The notes under the pieces are model-generated. The model was not told the DNA's origin. It made no database searches and saw only the letters and a list, made by a program, of their open reading frames with translations. The position numbers were made by a program, and so were the translations under genes. From Planctomycetales bacterium (GTDB lineage Bacteria; Planctomycetota; Planctomycetia; Pirellulales; Thermoguttaceae), in the NCBI GenBank assembly GCA_007127495.1, contig SKZG01000092.1, forward strand, positions 1 through 8,618: DNA of 8,618 bases. The letters run 5' to 3'. Below, piece after piece: positions 1 through 7,466 of the stretch (position 1 is the first letter of the stretch; each line of letters starts with the position of its first letter).

Positions 1-1041
1 CTGGACGAATACCAAGTTATTTACCTGCTCGACGTGGCGCACCTGGATCGATCGGCCATCGAGGCGCTGGAGGATTTCGTGCGTGGCGGCGGCGGTTTGG
101 GGATGTTTCTCGGCGAGAAGTCGCGCAGCCGGTTTCTCAACGAGGATCTGTATCGCGGCGGCGAGGGTGTCCTGCCCCTGCCGCTTGCGGGGCCGGCCGA
201 CTTGCTGATCGACCGGCTGCAACAGGCGCCGGATCTTCGCGTGGAGCGCCATGCCATATTTCGCGTATTTGCCGGGCAGCGCAGTTCGCTGTTGGCGACC
301 GTCAACGTGGAGCGTTATTTCGCGGTTCAGGACGGATGGGACATGCATCCGTCCCCTGGCACCGAGGTGATCGCCCGCTTGCGGAATGGGGCTCCCCTGG
401 TTGTTACCCGGCCTTTCCATGACGGGCGCGTGGTGGCGTTCCTGACTACGGCAGCTCCCACTTGGAATAATTGGGGCCGAAACAACCCGAGCTACGTCGT
501 GGCCATGCTGGAAACCCAGGCGTTTCTTGCAGGGCAGCCGGACGAATCGGGCGACATACGTGTTGGAGCCCCGCTCCGTGTCGCGCTGGAGCCGGGCCGG
601 TACGGTTCGCAGGTGCGGGTGTCGGCGGCCGGTGAGCAGTCCGTCGCGTCAACCGTCACGGAAGTGATCATGTCCGAAGGCGTCCCGATGGTTCACGTGG
701 ATGCAACCGATCGTAGCGGCATTTATCGCCTGCAACTGTACACCAATGACGGCCGCCCCTCCGAAACGCGGCCCATCGCCGTCAACATCGATCCCGACGG
801 CGGCAACCTCGAACGGCTGAACGGACCGCAACTGGCCGCTCGGCTTCAGGGAGTGTCCTACCAATTCGAGCAGGCCGCGACGTTCCGATATGTGCTTGGC
901 GAAGATCCCGGCTACAACCTTGCCGAAGCCCTGCTGTATCTCCTGGTTGTCTTGCTGCTGCTGGAACAGGTTGTGGCGTGGTGGGCAAGCTATCACCCCC
1001 CGGCGCCGCGGGCGGCATGGGTGAAAGGAGGCGCCGCATGA
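1..1041 (+). CDS. BatA-like membrane protein with GATase-like domain, 5'-truncated
   Basis: The reading frame is open from base 1, so the gene begins upstream; a GTG at 34 lies inside a conserved strand-loop and is not a credible start. The visible 346 residues begin in a Rossmann-like, class I glutamine-amidotransferase-like domain (YLLDVAHLD, then EDFVRGGGGLGMFLGEK). This is followed by NEDLYRGGEGVLPLPLAG and WNNWGRNNPSYVVAM (about residues 1-178), which I recognise from planctomycete BatA-domain proteins. A beta-rich Ig-like segment follows (about 181-270), then one transmembrane helix near residues 308-328 (LLYLLVVLLLLEQVVAWW) and a short tail. There is no cysteine in the visible part, so GATase catalysis is excluded for this part; a scaffold or ligand-binding role is inferred. 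The usual N-terminal BatA membrane region and any VWA domain would lie upstream, unseen. The stop overlaps the next start (ATGA at 1038-1041), indicating translational coupling. Family is fairly sure; function is unknown. Confidence 0.85.
   Translation: MDEYQVIYLLDVAHLDRSAIEALEDFVRGGGGLGMFLGEKSRSRFLNEDLYRGGEGVLPLPLAGPADLLIDRLQQAPDLRVERHAIFRVFAGQRSSLLATVNVERYFAVQDGWDMHPSPGTEVIARLRNGAPLVVTRPFHDGRVVAFLTTAAPTWNNWGRNNPSYVVAMLETQAFLAGQPDESGDIRVGAPLRVALEPGRYGSQVRVSAAGEQSVASTVTEVIMSEGVPMVHVDATDRSGIYRLQLYTNDGRPSETRPIAVNIDPDGGNLERLNGPQLAARLQGVSYQFEQAATFRYVLGEDPGYNLAEALLYLLVVLLLLEQVVAWWASYHPPAPRAAWVKGGAA
1024..1031 (+). promoter_or_regulatory. Strong ribosome binding site for the VWA gene
   Basis: AAAGGAGG lies six bases before the ATG at 1038, close to a perfect anti-Shine-Dalgarno match. 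It sits inside the end of the upstream gene and decides the start: the longer frame beginning with GTG at 978 has no comparable site and would add 20 residues of an unlikely, Gly/Arg-rich N-terminus. Confidence 0.85.
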
Positions 1042-3551
1042 ATTGGATTGCTTTGCTAGCGCCGATTGCCGCAGCCGATGTCGTCGAAGGCGCGGTTCGC
1101 ACGACGTTCGAGTTCGTTCGCATCCAGTCGAACACAGACTGGATTCCGCCGGCCGTCGCGTTTGTTGTGATTGGATTGTTCGTTCGCGCCATGTATCGTC
1201 GCGACTCGGCCGACCTGCCGCGAACGGTCAGTTGGCTCCTGACGTTCTTGCGTACCGCCGTGTTTCTGGCCCTTGTGGTGCTTTACCTCCAGCCGCAATG
1301 GCGCATGGAACAGGAAAACACGCTCAACTCGCGGGTGCTTATCCTGGCCGACACGAGTCTTAGCATGGGCATTTTCGACGCCGACCAGCCTGGGACCACC
1401 CAGCCCGCAACCCGCGCGCAGCAGGTGGCCGCAGTGCTTGGCATGTCGCCACTCTTGGACGAACTCCGCGCGACGCACGACGTGGAAGTATTCCGATTCG
1501 ATGAACGGCTATATCGCGACGCGCGTGTTTCCTTGCCCAAGCTGGAGCGGAACCAGCCTGCCCCGGCGGCCGGCGGTTCCTCGGCCGAAGCTTCCACCGT
1601 CCAACCCGCTCCCGACTGGGAGGAGTTCCTCAAGCCCACCGGAACGGAAACCCGGCTTGGTCAGGCGCTGGCCCAATTGATCCACGATGAACGCAACCTG
1701 CCGGTATCGGGCATTCTCGTGTTCACCGACGGGGGCCAGAATACCGGGGTTTCGCCGGATGTTGCCATTCAGTTGGCCCGTGAGGCCCGAGTTCCCATTT
1801 TCCCCGTGGGGATCGGGTCGGACCAACTGCCCATCAACGTGCGCATTGCCGACTTGACGGCCCCCGAGCGAGCCTACCCCGGCGACCGCTACACGGTGAC
1901 GGGGCTAATTCATGCTCAGGGCCTGGCGGGGCGGGTCGTGTCCGTCCAGCTCCTCGCCCGCGATGCCGCAGCGCATGGTGAAACCGGTACCGGCGAGCTG
2001 TTGGAAACGCGACAGGTGACTCTTGGCGACGCCAATGAAATGCTGCCGGTTCAATTCGAGATCACACCGGATCAGACCGGGCGGCGAGCGCTCATCCTGC
2101 GCATCGACGACGTGCCCGGCGATCATAATTCCGAAGATAATAGGCGCGAGGTCGAGGTCGAAGTGGTCGATCGGAAAACCCGCGTGCTTCTGCTGGCCGG
2201 CGGGCCGACTCGCGAGTATCAGTTCCTGCGAAACCTCCTGTACCGTGACAGGTCGGTCGAGCTGGATATCTTGCTCCAGACGGCGCAGGTGGGCATTTCG
2301 CAGGAGTCGGATCGGATACTCGATCATTTTCCCACCACGCGCGAAGACATGTACGAATACGACTGCGTCGTGGCATTCGATCCCGACTGGCAGGAATTGA
2401 GTCCTTTCCAGGTTGATCTGCTGGAAACGTGGGTTGCGGAACAAGGCGGCGGGCTGATTGTGGTTGCAGGGCCCGTGTATACCAACCGCACCATTGACGG
2501 TTGGCTCGGGAATCCCGCGATGGCTCCCATCCGCGCCCTGTACCCGGTCGAGTTCCAGCGGCGCTTTTCGGGCATCGACGCCGCGCCGTATGGTTCGCGC
2601 GAGCCGTGGCCGCTTGAGTTCACGCGCGAGGGGCTCGAAGCCGAGTTCCTGTGGCTTGGCGACACCGAAACGAGCAGTCGCGCAATGTGGGGCGAGTTCC
2701 CCGGTGTGTACAGCTTCACGCCCATTCGACGCGCCAAAGAGGGAGCCACCGTACTCGCGCGCTTCTCCGATCCGCAAGTGGCTGTCGCGGGCGAGCAGCC
2801 CGCCTATTTCGCCTGGCACTTCTACGCCTCCGGGCGGGTGTTCTACGCTGGAAGCGGTGAGATGTGGCGACTCCGAGCCCTGAACGAGAGGCTCTTCGAG
2901 CAGTTCTACACGAAATTGATACGCCACGTCTCGCGGGGGAGGCTGCTGCGCGGCTCCATCCGCGGCATGCTCTTGGTTGGCCGAGATCGCTATCTGATTG
3001 GCGATACGGTTGAGGTTCAGGCATACCGGTTGACCAATGCGCAGCTTGAACCGCTCGAAGCCCCGAGTGTCCCGTTGCAGGTCGTCGCTCCCGATGGCCG
3101 GGTGCAGAGCATTGGCTTGCAGGCCGATCCGGCCCGTGTCGGCTCGTTTGTCGGGCAGTTCACCGTACTCCAAGAGGGCGACTATCGGCTCGATTTACCC
3201 ATTCCGGAGAGTAGTGACGAGCGGCTGACGCGGCGTATCATGGTTCGCATACCGCAACTGGAAAGAGAGAATCCCCAGCGGAACGACGCCATGCTGCAAC
3301 GGGTGGCTCAGGGCACGCGTGTCGACGCCGAGCAGGCCGGCGTCTATTACGCCGGCGTGGAGGAACTCCTGGCCCCGCCGCCGGAAACACCGCCAGTTAC
3401 GGAGCTTTTGAAAGACCGCACTCGAACCAGCATCGTACCCGTTGCCCCGAGCAAGGACTGGCAGCGCCTCTGGCTAACCTGGATGATGGCGGTCCTTTGC
3501 GGCTTGCTGTTCGCCGAATGGCTGATTCGCCGCCTGGTCCGACTTGCATGA
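1038..3551 (+). CDS. VWA domain membrane protein with GATase-like and Ig-like domains
   Basis: An 837-residue membrane protein. Two helices near residues 36-52 and 66-84 lead into a von Willebrand factor A domain (about 99-265). Its metal-site (MIDAS) residues look intact: D105-x-S107-x-S109 in ADTSLSM, a candidate Thr205 in GTETRLGQAL, and D231 in FTDGGQNTG. A beta-sandwich follows (about 268-378), then a class I GATase-like fold (about 382-635) that opens with RVLLLAGGPTREYQFLRNLL and contains WVAEQGGGLIVVAGP. A second Ig/macroglobulin-like segment spans about 640-745, and a C-terminal helix lies near 812-828. The only cysteines are C443, in a predicted strand, and C821, in the last membrane helix. 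No G-x-C-x-G nucleophile elbow exists, so the GATase fold is probably non-enzymatic. The start at 1038 is set by the strong Shine-Dalgarno site and ATGA overlap. In Bat-type systems, VWA proteins are partners of MoxR ATPases; a metal-dependent protein-binding role here is inferred. Confidence 0.92.
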   Translation: MNWIALLAPIAAADVVEGAVRTTFEFVRIQSNTDWIPPAVAFVVIGLFVRAMYRRDSADLPRTVSWLLTFLRTAVFLALVVLYLQPQWRMEQENTLNSRVLILADTSLSMGIFDADQPGTTQPATRAQQVAAVLGMSPLLDELRATHDVEVFRFDERLYRDARVSLPKLERNQPAPAAGGSSAEASTVQPAPDWEEFLKPTGTETRLGQALAQLIHDERNLPVSGILVFTDGGQNTGVSPDVAIQLAREARVPIFPVGIGSDQLPINVRIADLTAPERAYPGDRYTVTGLIHAQGLAGRVVSVQLLARDAAAHGETGTGELLETRQVTLGDANEMLPVQFEITPDQTGRRALILRIDDVPGDHNSEDNRREVEVEVVDRKTRVLLLAGGPTREYQFLRNLLYRDRSVELDILLQTAQVGISQESDRILDHFPTTREDMYEYDCVVAFDPDWQELSPFQVDLLETWVAEQGGGLIVVAGPVYTNRTIDGWLGNPAMAPIRALYPVEFQRRFSGIDAAPYGSREPWPLEFTREGLEAEFLWLGDTETSSRAMWGEFPGVYSFTPIRRAKEGATVLARFSDPQVAVAGEQPAYFAWHFYASGRVFYAGSGEMWRLRALNERLFEQFYTKLIRHVSRGRLLRGSIRGMLLVGRDRYLIGDTVEVQAYRLTNAQLEPLEAPSVPLQVVAPDGRVQSIGLQADPARVGSFVGQFTVLQEGDYRLDLPIPESSDERLTRRIMVRIPQLERENPQRNDAMLQRVAQGTRVDAEQAGVYYAGVEELLAPPPETPPVTELLKDRTRTSIVPVAPSKDWQRLWLTWMMAVLCGLLFAEWLIRRLVRLA

Positions 3552-3559
3552 CCCCATAA
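3548..3559 (+). other. Possible three-codon minicistron at a gene junction
   Basis: The stop codon of the VWA gene overlaps an ATG (ATGA, 3548-3551) that opens a frame reading Met-Thr-Pro-stop and ending at 3559, two bases before the ATG of the next gene at 3562. No clear Shine-Dalgarno sequence precedes 3562, so a relay of terminating and re-initiating ribosomes is conceivable. It may equally be chance. Confidence 0.2.
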
Positions 3560-3561
3560 CT

Positions 3562-5841
3562 ATGACGATCCCTTCTGAAACCAGCCGAATTGAACTCGCT
3601 CCCGAAGTCCGGGGTGTTCTCGCTCAGCTCCGCGCGCGCATCCGGCGCTACGTGTGGATCGAGGGGCTGGCATCGGGCGTGGTGTGGCTTGGGTTGGCAT
3701 TCTGGCTCACACTCCTTTTGGACTGGTTCTTCGAGCCGCCGGTCGCGATCCGGATGGTCGCCTTGGTGGCGGCCGGCTTGATACTTCTCGCGATTCTGGT
3801 CCAGCGAATCGGACTCCGGCTTGCGGCACCGCTTGCCGACGCCAACATGGCCACCGTATTGGAGCGCCGGTTCCCGCATCTGGACGACACGTTGCTGACG
3901 GCCGTGGTTCTTGCCGGCCGACCGGCCGACGCCTCCGAGTGCGATTCGCAAATGCTTCGCCAGACATGCCGCGAGGCGGCCGGGCGGCTTGCAGGTGTGC
4001 GAGTGCGCGAGGTGTTCAATCCGGTGCCGTTGCGGCGCCAAGTGGCTTTCGCCGTGGGGCTTTCAATAAGCATCGCAGCTTTCACGGCACTTCAGCCGGC
4101 AGTTGTCGGCATTTGGGCTCAACGCAGTCTGGCGCTGTCGCCGATGCTATGGCCTCGCGCCACGCGCCTGGTCGTCGAGGGGTTCGATGAACATGGCCGC
4201 GTCAAGGTAGCGCGAGGGAGCGAATTTGAACTCGTCGCCAAGGCCGATACATCGTGGCCGGCCGTACCCCAGGTGGTTGAAGTACGATACCGTGCGGAAG
4301 GCGGGCGGCCGCAGCGCGAATCCATGAGTCGGCAGGGCAACGCAGTTCCCGAACGGGACGCTTTTCAGGACTACGCACTCGCCTTCGAGAGCGTCCTTAC
4401 ATCGATCGATCTGGATGTATTCGGCGGTGACGCGGCGGTGCGCGGCCTGCGTATCGAGGCAGTCGACCATCCCAGCATCAATGAAATGCAGCTTACCGTG
4501 GCGATGCCCGCTTACACCAAGCGCCCGGATCGGACCCTGCCGGTCAGCGGCGTCATGCAGGTGCCTCGCGGATCGCGCCTGGCTGTGCATGCGAGGTCGA
4601 ACAAACCATTGGTGCGCGTGCGGGTGGACTCCGTACTGGACGACCCAGCACCGTCGACCGTGCTCGACATGCCCGCGCTCGATGCCGATCAGCGGGGCTT
4701 CACCATGTCCGTACCGCCCCTTATGGATGACAAGACACTCCAGTTCACTCTGTTCGATACGGACGGCATCGAGAGCCGGGAGCCCACACAACTGCGGTTG
4801 GTGGCAATCCCCGATATGCCGCCCCAGTTGGCCGTGCGGCTGAAGGGCATCGGCACCGCGGTCACACCGCGGGCCCGCCTTCCGGTCGTCGGTGAGATTC
4901 ACGACGACTACGGCGTGGCCCGCACGTGGTTCGAATTTGCCGTCGGCGAAAACGCACTCCAAATGCGCATCATCAACGAGTCGAAGTCTGCTCCCGCCTC
5001 AATGGTGCTCAAGGATGAGGCGTTCGAGGTGGCCGACTTGGACGTGACCGTAGGCCAGACGCTTGCCTTGATCGTCAAGGCCGCTGATTACCACGACCTT
5101 GCCGGCGGCCCAAACGTTGGGACCGGCGATCGCTGGCACTTGGAGGTGGTCACGGCCGATCAGTTGCGCGCGATGTTGGAAGCCCGCGAACTGGTCCTGC
5201 GGCAGCGTTTCGAACAGATCATCCACGAAGCCACGGAAACCCGCGACTTGCTGGCTCGAATGGCGTTTGGCGGGAACGCCGCTGGGGAGTCGCGGCAAGG
5301 TGCGGGGGGGAACGTCTCCGCGGCGGAGGACGGCAGCGATGAAGACGCCGCAAGTAGTGAGAGCATCACGCCCATGCAGCAGTTGACGCGGCGCACCCTG
5401 CGCGTGCAACGTGCCCTGCAGAACAGCCGCAAGAGCATGCACGAGACCAAGTCCGTGGCCGATGCATTCGACGACATCGGCCTCCAATTGATCAATAATC
5501 GAGTCGATACCGAGGAACTCCGGTTCCGCATCGCCGAAGGCATTGCCCGACCGTTGCACGCGATTGCCGATGACACACTACCCGAACTCGAACGCCGTGT
5601 CGATATGCTCCAACAGTCGCTCGAAGACGACACGCTGGGGCCGGCGCGCCGGGACCGGGCTCGGCGGCAGGCTGACGAGGTGCTTCTGGCCATGCAGCTC
5701 GTGCTGCAACGCATGATCGAACTGGAGTCGTTCAATGAGGCCGTTGAAATGCTCCGCCAGATCGTCGCCCTGCAAGGCGACCTGGAAGAACAAACCAAGC
5801 GGCGGCAAAGGCAAAGGGTTCTCGATCTCCTGGAGGACTGA
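3562..5841 (+). CDS. DUF4175-like membrane protein with long coiled-coil tail
   Basis: A 759-residue protein from the ATG at 3562. An in-frame TTG at 3544 would add six residues and overlap the upstream gene by eight bases; neither start has a clear Shine-Dalgarno site. Predicted membrane helices lie near residues 35-53, 63-82 and 161-183, separated by a cytosolic-type segment with ATVLERRFPHLDDTLLTAV. The centre (about 195-530) is beta-rich, with MPAYTKRPDRTLP and EIHDDYGVARTWFEF, the latter being typical of planctomycete DUF4175-like proteins. From about residue 533 (DQLRAMLEARELVLRQRFEQ) to the end it is helical, broken by a Gly/Ser/acidic linker at about 570-602. The layout suggests a membrane anchor, Ig-like repeats and an elongated helical arm that could contact the coiled-coil protein encoded next. 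The gap to the upstream gene is ten bases and to the next gene five. Family assignment is from recall of the pattern; the biochemical function is unknown. Confidence 0.87.
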   Translation: MTIPSETSRIELAPEVRGVLAQLRARIRRYVWIEGLASGVVWLGLAFWLTLLLDWFFEPPVAIRMVALVAAGLILLAILVQRIGLRLAAPLADANMATVLERRFPHLDDTLLTAVVLAGRPADASECDSQMLRQTCREAAGRLAGVRVREVFNPVPLRRQVAFAVGLSISIAAFTALQPAVVGIWAQRSLALSPMLWPRATRLVVEGFDEHGRVKVARGSEFELVAKADTSWPAVPQVVEVRYRAEGGRPQRESMSRQGNAVPERDAFQDYALAFESVLTSIDLDVFGGDAAVRGLRIEAVDHPSINEMQLTVAMPAYTKRPDRTLPVSGVMQVPRGSRLAVHARSNKPLVRVRVDSVLDDPAPSTVLDMPALDADQRGFTMSVPPLMDDKTLQFTLFDTDGIESREPTQLRLVAIPDMPPQLAVRLKGIGTAVTPRARLPVVGEIHDDYGVARTWFEFAVGENALQMRIINESKSAPASMVLKDEAFEVADLDVTVGQTLALIVKAADYHDLAGGPNVGTGDRWHLEVVTADQLRAMLEARELVLRQRFEQIIHEATETRDLLARMAFGGNAAGESRQGAGGNVSAAEDGSDEDAASSESITPMQQLTRRTLRVQRALQNSRKSMHETKSVADAFDDIGLQLINNRVDTEELRFRIAEGIARPLHAIADDTLPELERRVDMLQQSLEDDTLGPARRDRARRQADEVLLAMQLVLQRMIELESFNEAVEMLRQIVALQGDLEEQTKRRQRQRVLDLLED
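5832..5836 (+). promoter_or_regulatory. Ribosome binding site for the coiled-coil protein gene
   Basis: GGAGG lies ten bases before the ATG at 5847, inside the last codons of the upstream gene. It supports that start and implies translation coupled to the upstream gene. Confidence 0.65.
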
Positions 5842-5846
5842 CCGAC

Positions 5847-7466
5847 ATGATCATCACGAAACCGTGCCGGCTGGTAGTCGGCCTGACATACCCGCTGGTT
5901 CTACTCTTGGCGCTGACAGCGGTCGGGAGTCCCGAGCCGGAACCCCCGCCAACCGCACCTGAGGCCGAAGCCGACACCGACGAAGCGGACCTCGACTCAG
6001 CGGAACGGCTGGCACTTCAGCAGCAGCGCATCGCGGATCGGTTCCGGCGTCTGGAGCAAGTGCTGCTTCGTATGGCGGAACTGACCGTCGGCAGCGATCC
6101 GCATCGGGCGGCGCTGCTCAGAAGAACCGTGGAGCAAAGCAAGGAACGGCTCGTTGACCTCCAGTTCGAACGTCTCGAGCAACTCCTCTCGCAGGACCAG
6201 CTAGCACAGGCCATTGAGAACCATGCCGACCTCCAAAAGGACCTGGCCGCCCTGTTGGAATTGCTTCAAAGCGAGGACCGCGCGCAGCATCTGATCGATC
6301 GCAAGAAGCGATTGGGCGAGTATCTCAAGGAAGTCAATCGCCTCATCCGGTCGCAGGAGAGCATCAAGCACCGCACAGGGGGCGCAGGCGATCCGGCTCG
6401 GATGGCTCCGGAACAGGGCCAGCTCGCTGATCGGGCCGGTGAACTGGCTGACGATATCGGCAAGAACGAGGCAGACCCAGACGGCGATGGTGTTGGAGAA
6501 CCCGGCGGCGAAGGTGAGGGTGAAAGCAATGGGGAAGACGCTGGCAAGGGCGGAGCCGGCGAAGAGGGCGAAACGGGCGGTGAAGGTGAGCCCGGCGGTG
6601 AAGGTGAGCCCGGCGGTGAAGGCGAAGCCGGGCAGGCCACCCAACCTCCACAGCCAGCCCAGGAACGTCTTGAACGCGCCCGGCAGAATATGAAAGACGC
6701 CGAAAGAAAACTGGAGCAGGCCGAACGCGACGGGGCGATCGAAGATCAGGAAAAGGCCCTGGAGGAGCTTCGGCAGGCCAAAGCGGAACTCGAGGAGATC
6801 CTCCGCCAGTTGCGCGAGGAGGAAATGCAGCGCATGCTTGCCATGCTCGACGCGAGGTTCCGCCAGATGCTTGCCATCCAAATCGAAGTGTACGAAGGCA
6901 CGAAACGGCTCGATGCGGTGCCGGTTAGCCGGCGTTCCTATAATCACGAGATCGAGGCCACCCGCTTGAGCCGCCGAGAGCAAGAGATCCTGGTGCTCAT
7001 CGAACGCGTGTGGCTGCTGCTGCAAGATGATGGCACCACGCTTGCCTTGCCCCTGGCCGTTGACGAGTTGCGGGAAGACGTTCAGGACGTGGTCCACCGG
7101 CTGGCGGAAGCCAAGGTCGATTCCATCACGCAGGGCATCGAGGAGGACATCATCGCCGCGCTGGAGGAGATCCTCGAGGCGTTGAAACAGGCGATGAAGG
7201 ATATCGAAGAGCAGCAGGAGTCGCCCCCAAGCTCGCCTATGGCAGGCGAGCCCGCGGAAATCCCGCTGGTCGATCAGTTGGCGGAACTAAGGATGATCCG
7301 CGCCCTTCAGATGCGGGTCAATCAGCGCACAGAGCGGTATTCCAAACTGATTCAAGGCGAGCAGGCGGAAAGTCCGGAACTTGTCGAGCGGCTCCAGCAA
7401 CTTGCCGAACGGCAATTGCGCGTTTACCAAGTTACACGGGACCTCCATTTAGGAAAGAACCAATGA
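5847..7466 (+). CDS. Exported coiled-coil protein with acidic Gly/Glu-rich linker
   Basis: A 539-residue protein with a signal peptide: basic start, hydrophobic VLLLALTAVG core, likely cleavage near residue 27, no lipobox cysteine. It should act outside the cytoplasm. A Pro/Glu-rich stretch precedes a first helical region (about 50-205). An acidic linker follows at about 210-272, beginning DPDGDGVGEPGGEGEGE and holding tandem GGEGEP units. A second helical region (about 273-415) is very rich in Glu, Arg and Gln. The later part carries RLSRREQEILVLIERVWLLL, DSITQGIEEDIIAALEEILE and LAELRMIRALQMRVNQRT, which I recognise as recurring in uncharacterised planctomycete proteins from this operon. 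No catalytic motif is visible; a structural or adaptor role is inferred. The start is supported by GGAGG upstream, and the stop overlaps the next gene's ATG. It could be called a generic coiled-coil protein; no established name is known to me. Confidence 0.88.
   Translation: MIITKPCRLVVGLTYPLVLLLALTAVGSPEPEPPPTAPEAEADTDEADLDSAERLALQQQRIADRFRRLEQVLLRMAELTVGSDPHRAALLRRTVEQSKERLVDLQFERLEQLLSQDQLAQAIENHADLQKDLAALLELLQSEDRAQHLIDRKKRLGEYLKEVNRLIRSQESIKHRTGGAGDPARMAPEQGQLADRAGELADDIGKNEADPDGDGVGEPGGEGEGESNGEDAGKGGAGEEGETGGEGEPGGEGEPGGEGEAGQATQPPQPAQERLERARQNMKDAERKLEQAERDGAIEDQEKALEELRQAKAELEEILRQLREEEMQRMLAMLDARFRQMLAIQIEVYEGTKRLDAVPVSRRSYNHEIEATRLSRREQEILVLIERVWLLLQDDGTTLALPLAVDELREDVQDVVHRLAEAKVDSITQGIEEDIIAALEEILEALKQAMKDIEEQQESPPSSPMAGEPAEIPLVDQLAELRMIRALQMRVNQRTERYSKLIQGEQAESPELVERLQQLAERQLRVYQVTRDLHLGKNQ
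6576..6629 (+). repeat. Three tandem 18-bp units coding Gly-Gly-Glu-Gly-Glu-Pro/Ala
   Basis: Two identical units (GGCGGTGAAGGTGAGCCC at 6576-6593 and 6594-6611) are followed by a diverged third (6612-6629). A degenerate copy of the same codon pattern begins near 6504. All are in frame with the coiled-coil protein and build its acidic linker. Identical third-codon positions point to recent slippage or duplication, so copy number may vary between strains. Confidence 0.85.
7451..7457 (+). promoter_or_regulatory. Ribosome binding site for the last complete gene
   Basis: AGGAAAG sits just before the ATG at 7463, with eight bases between AGGA and the start codon. It lies within the end of the upstream gene and supports the ATGA-overlap start. 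Confidence 0.55.

Noticed and set aside
978..1037. A 20-residue N-terminal extension of the VWA protein from GTG 978
   Set aside because: The strong AAAGGAGG site and ATGA overlap fix the start at 1038, and the extension lies inside the conserved end of the upstream gene.
1905..3173. A 422-codon open frame on the minus strand inside the VWA gene
   Set aside because: It lies wholly within a well-supported + strand gene with recognisable motifs, shows no domain pattern itself, and is expected from GC-rich codon bias.
6474..6500. Dockerin or full thrombospondin type 3 calcium repeat
   Set aside because: Only one short DPDGDG segment is present, without the paired loops and helices those domains need.
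6576..6629. CRISPR-like or regulatory direct repeats
   Set aside because: The units are contiguous without spacers, are in frame and have a length divisible by three, so they are coding repeats.
6201..7097. A 298-codon minus-strand frame opposite the coiled-coil gene
   Set aside because: Its composition mirrors the Glu/Gly-rich repeats of the + strand gene (reading Phe/Ala/Thr repeats); no start signal or domain supports it.
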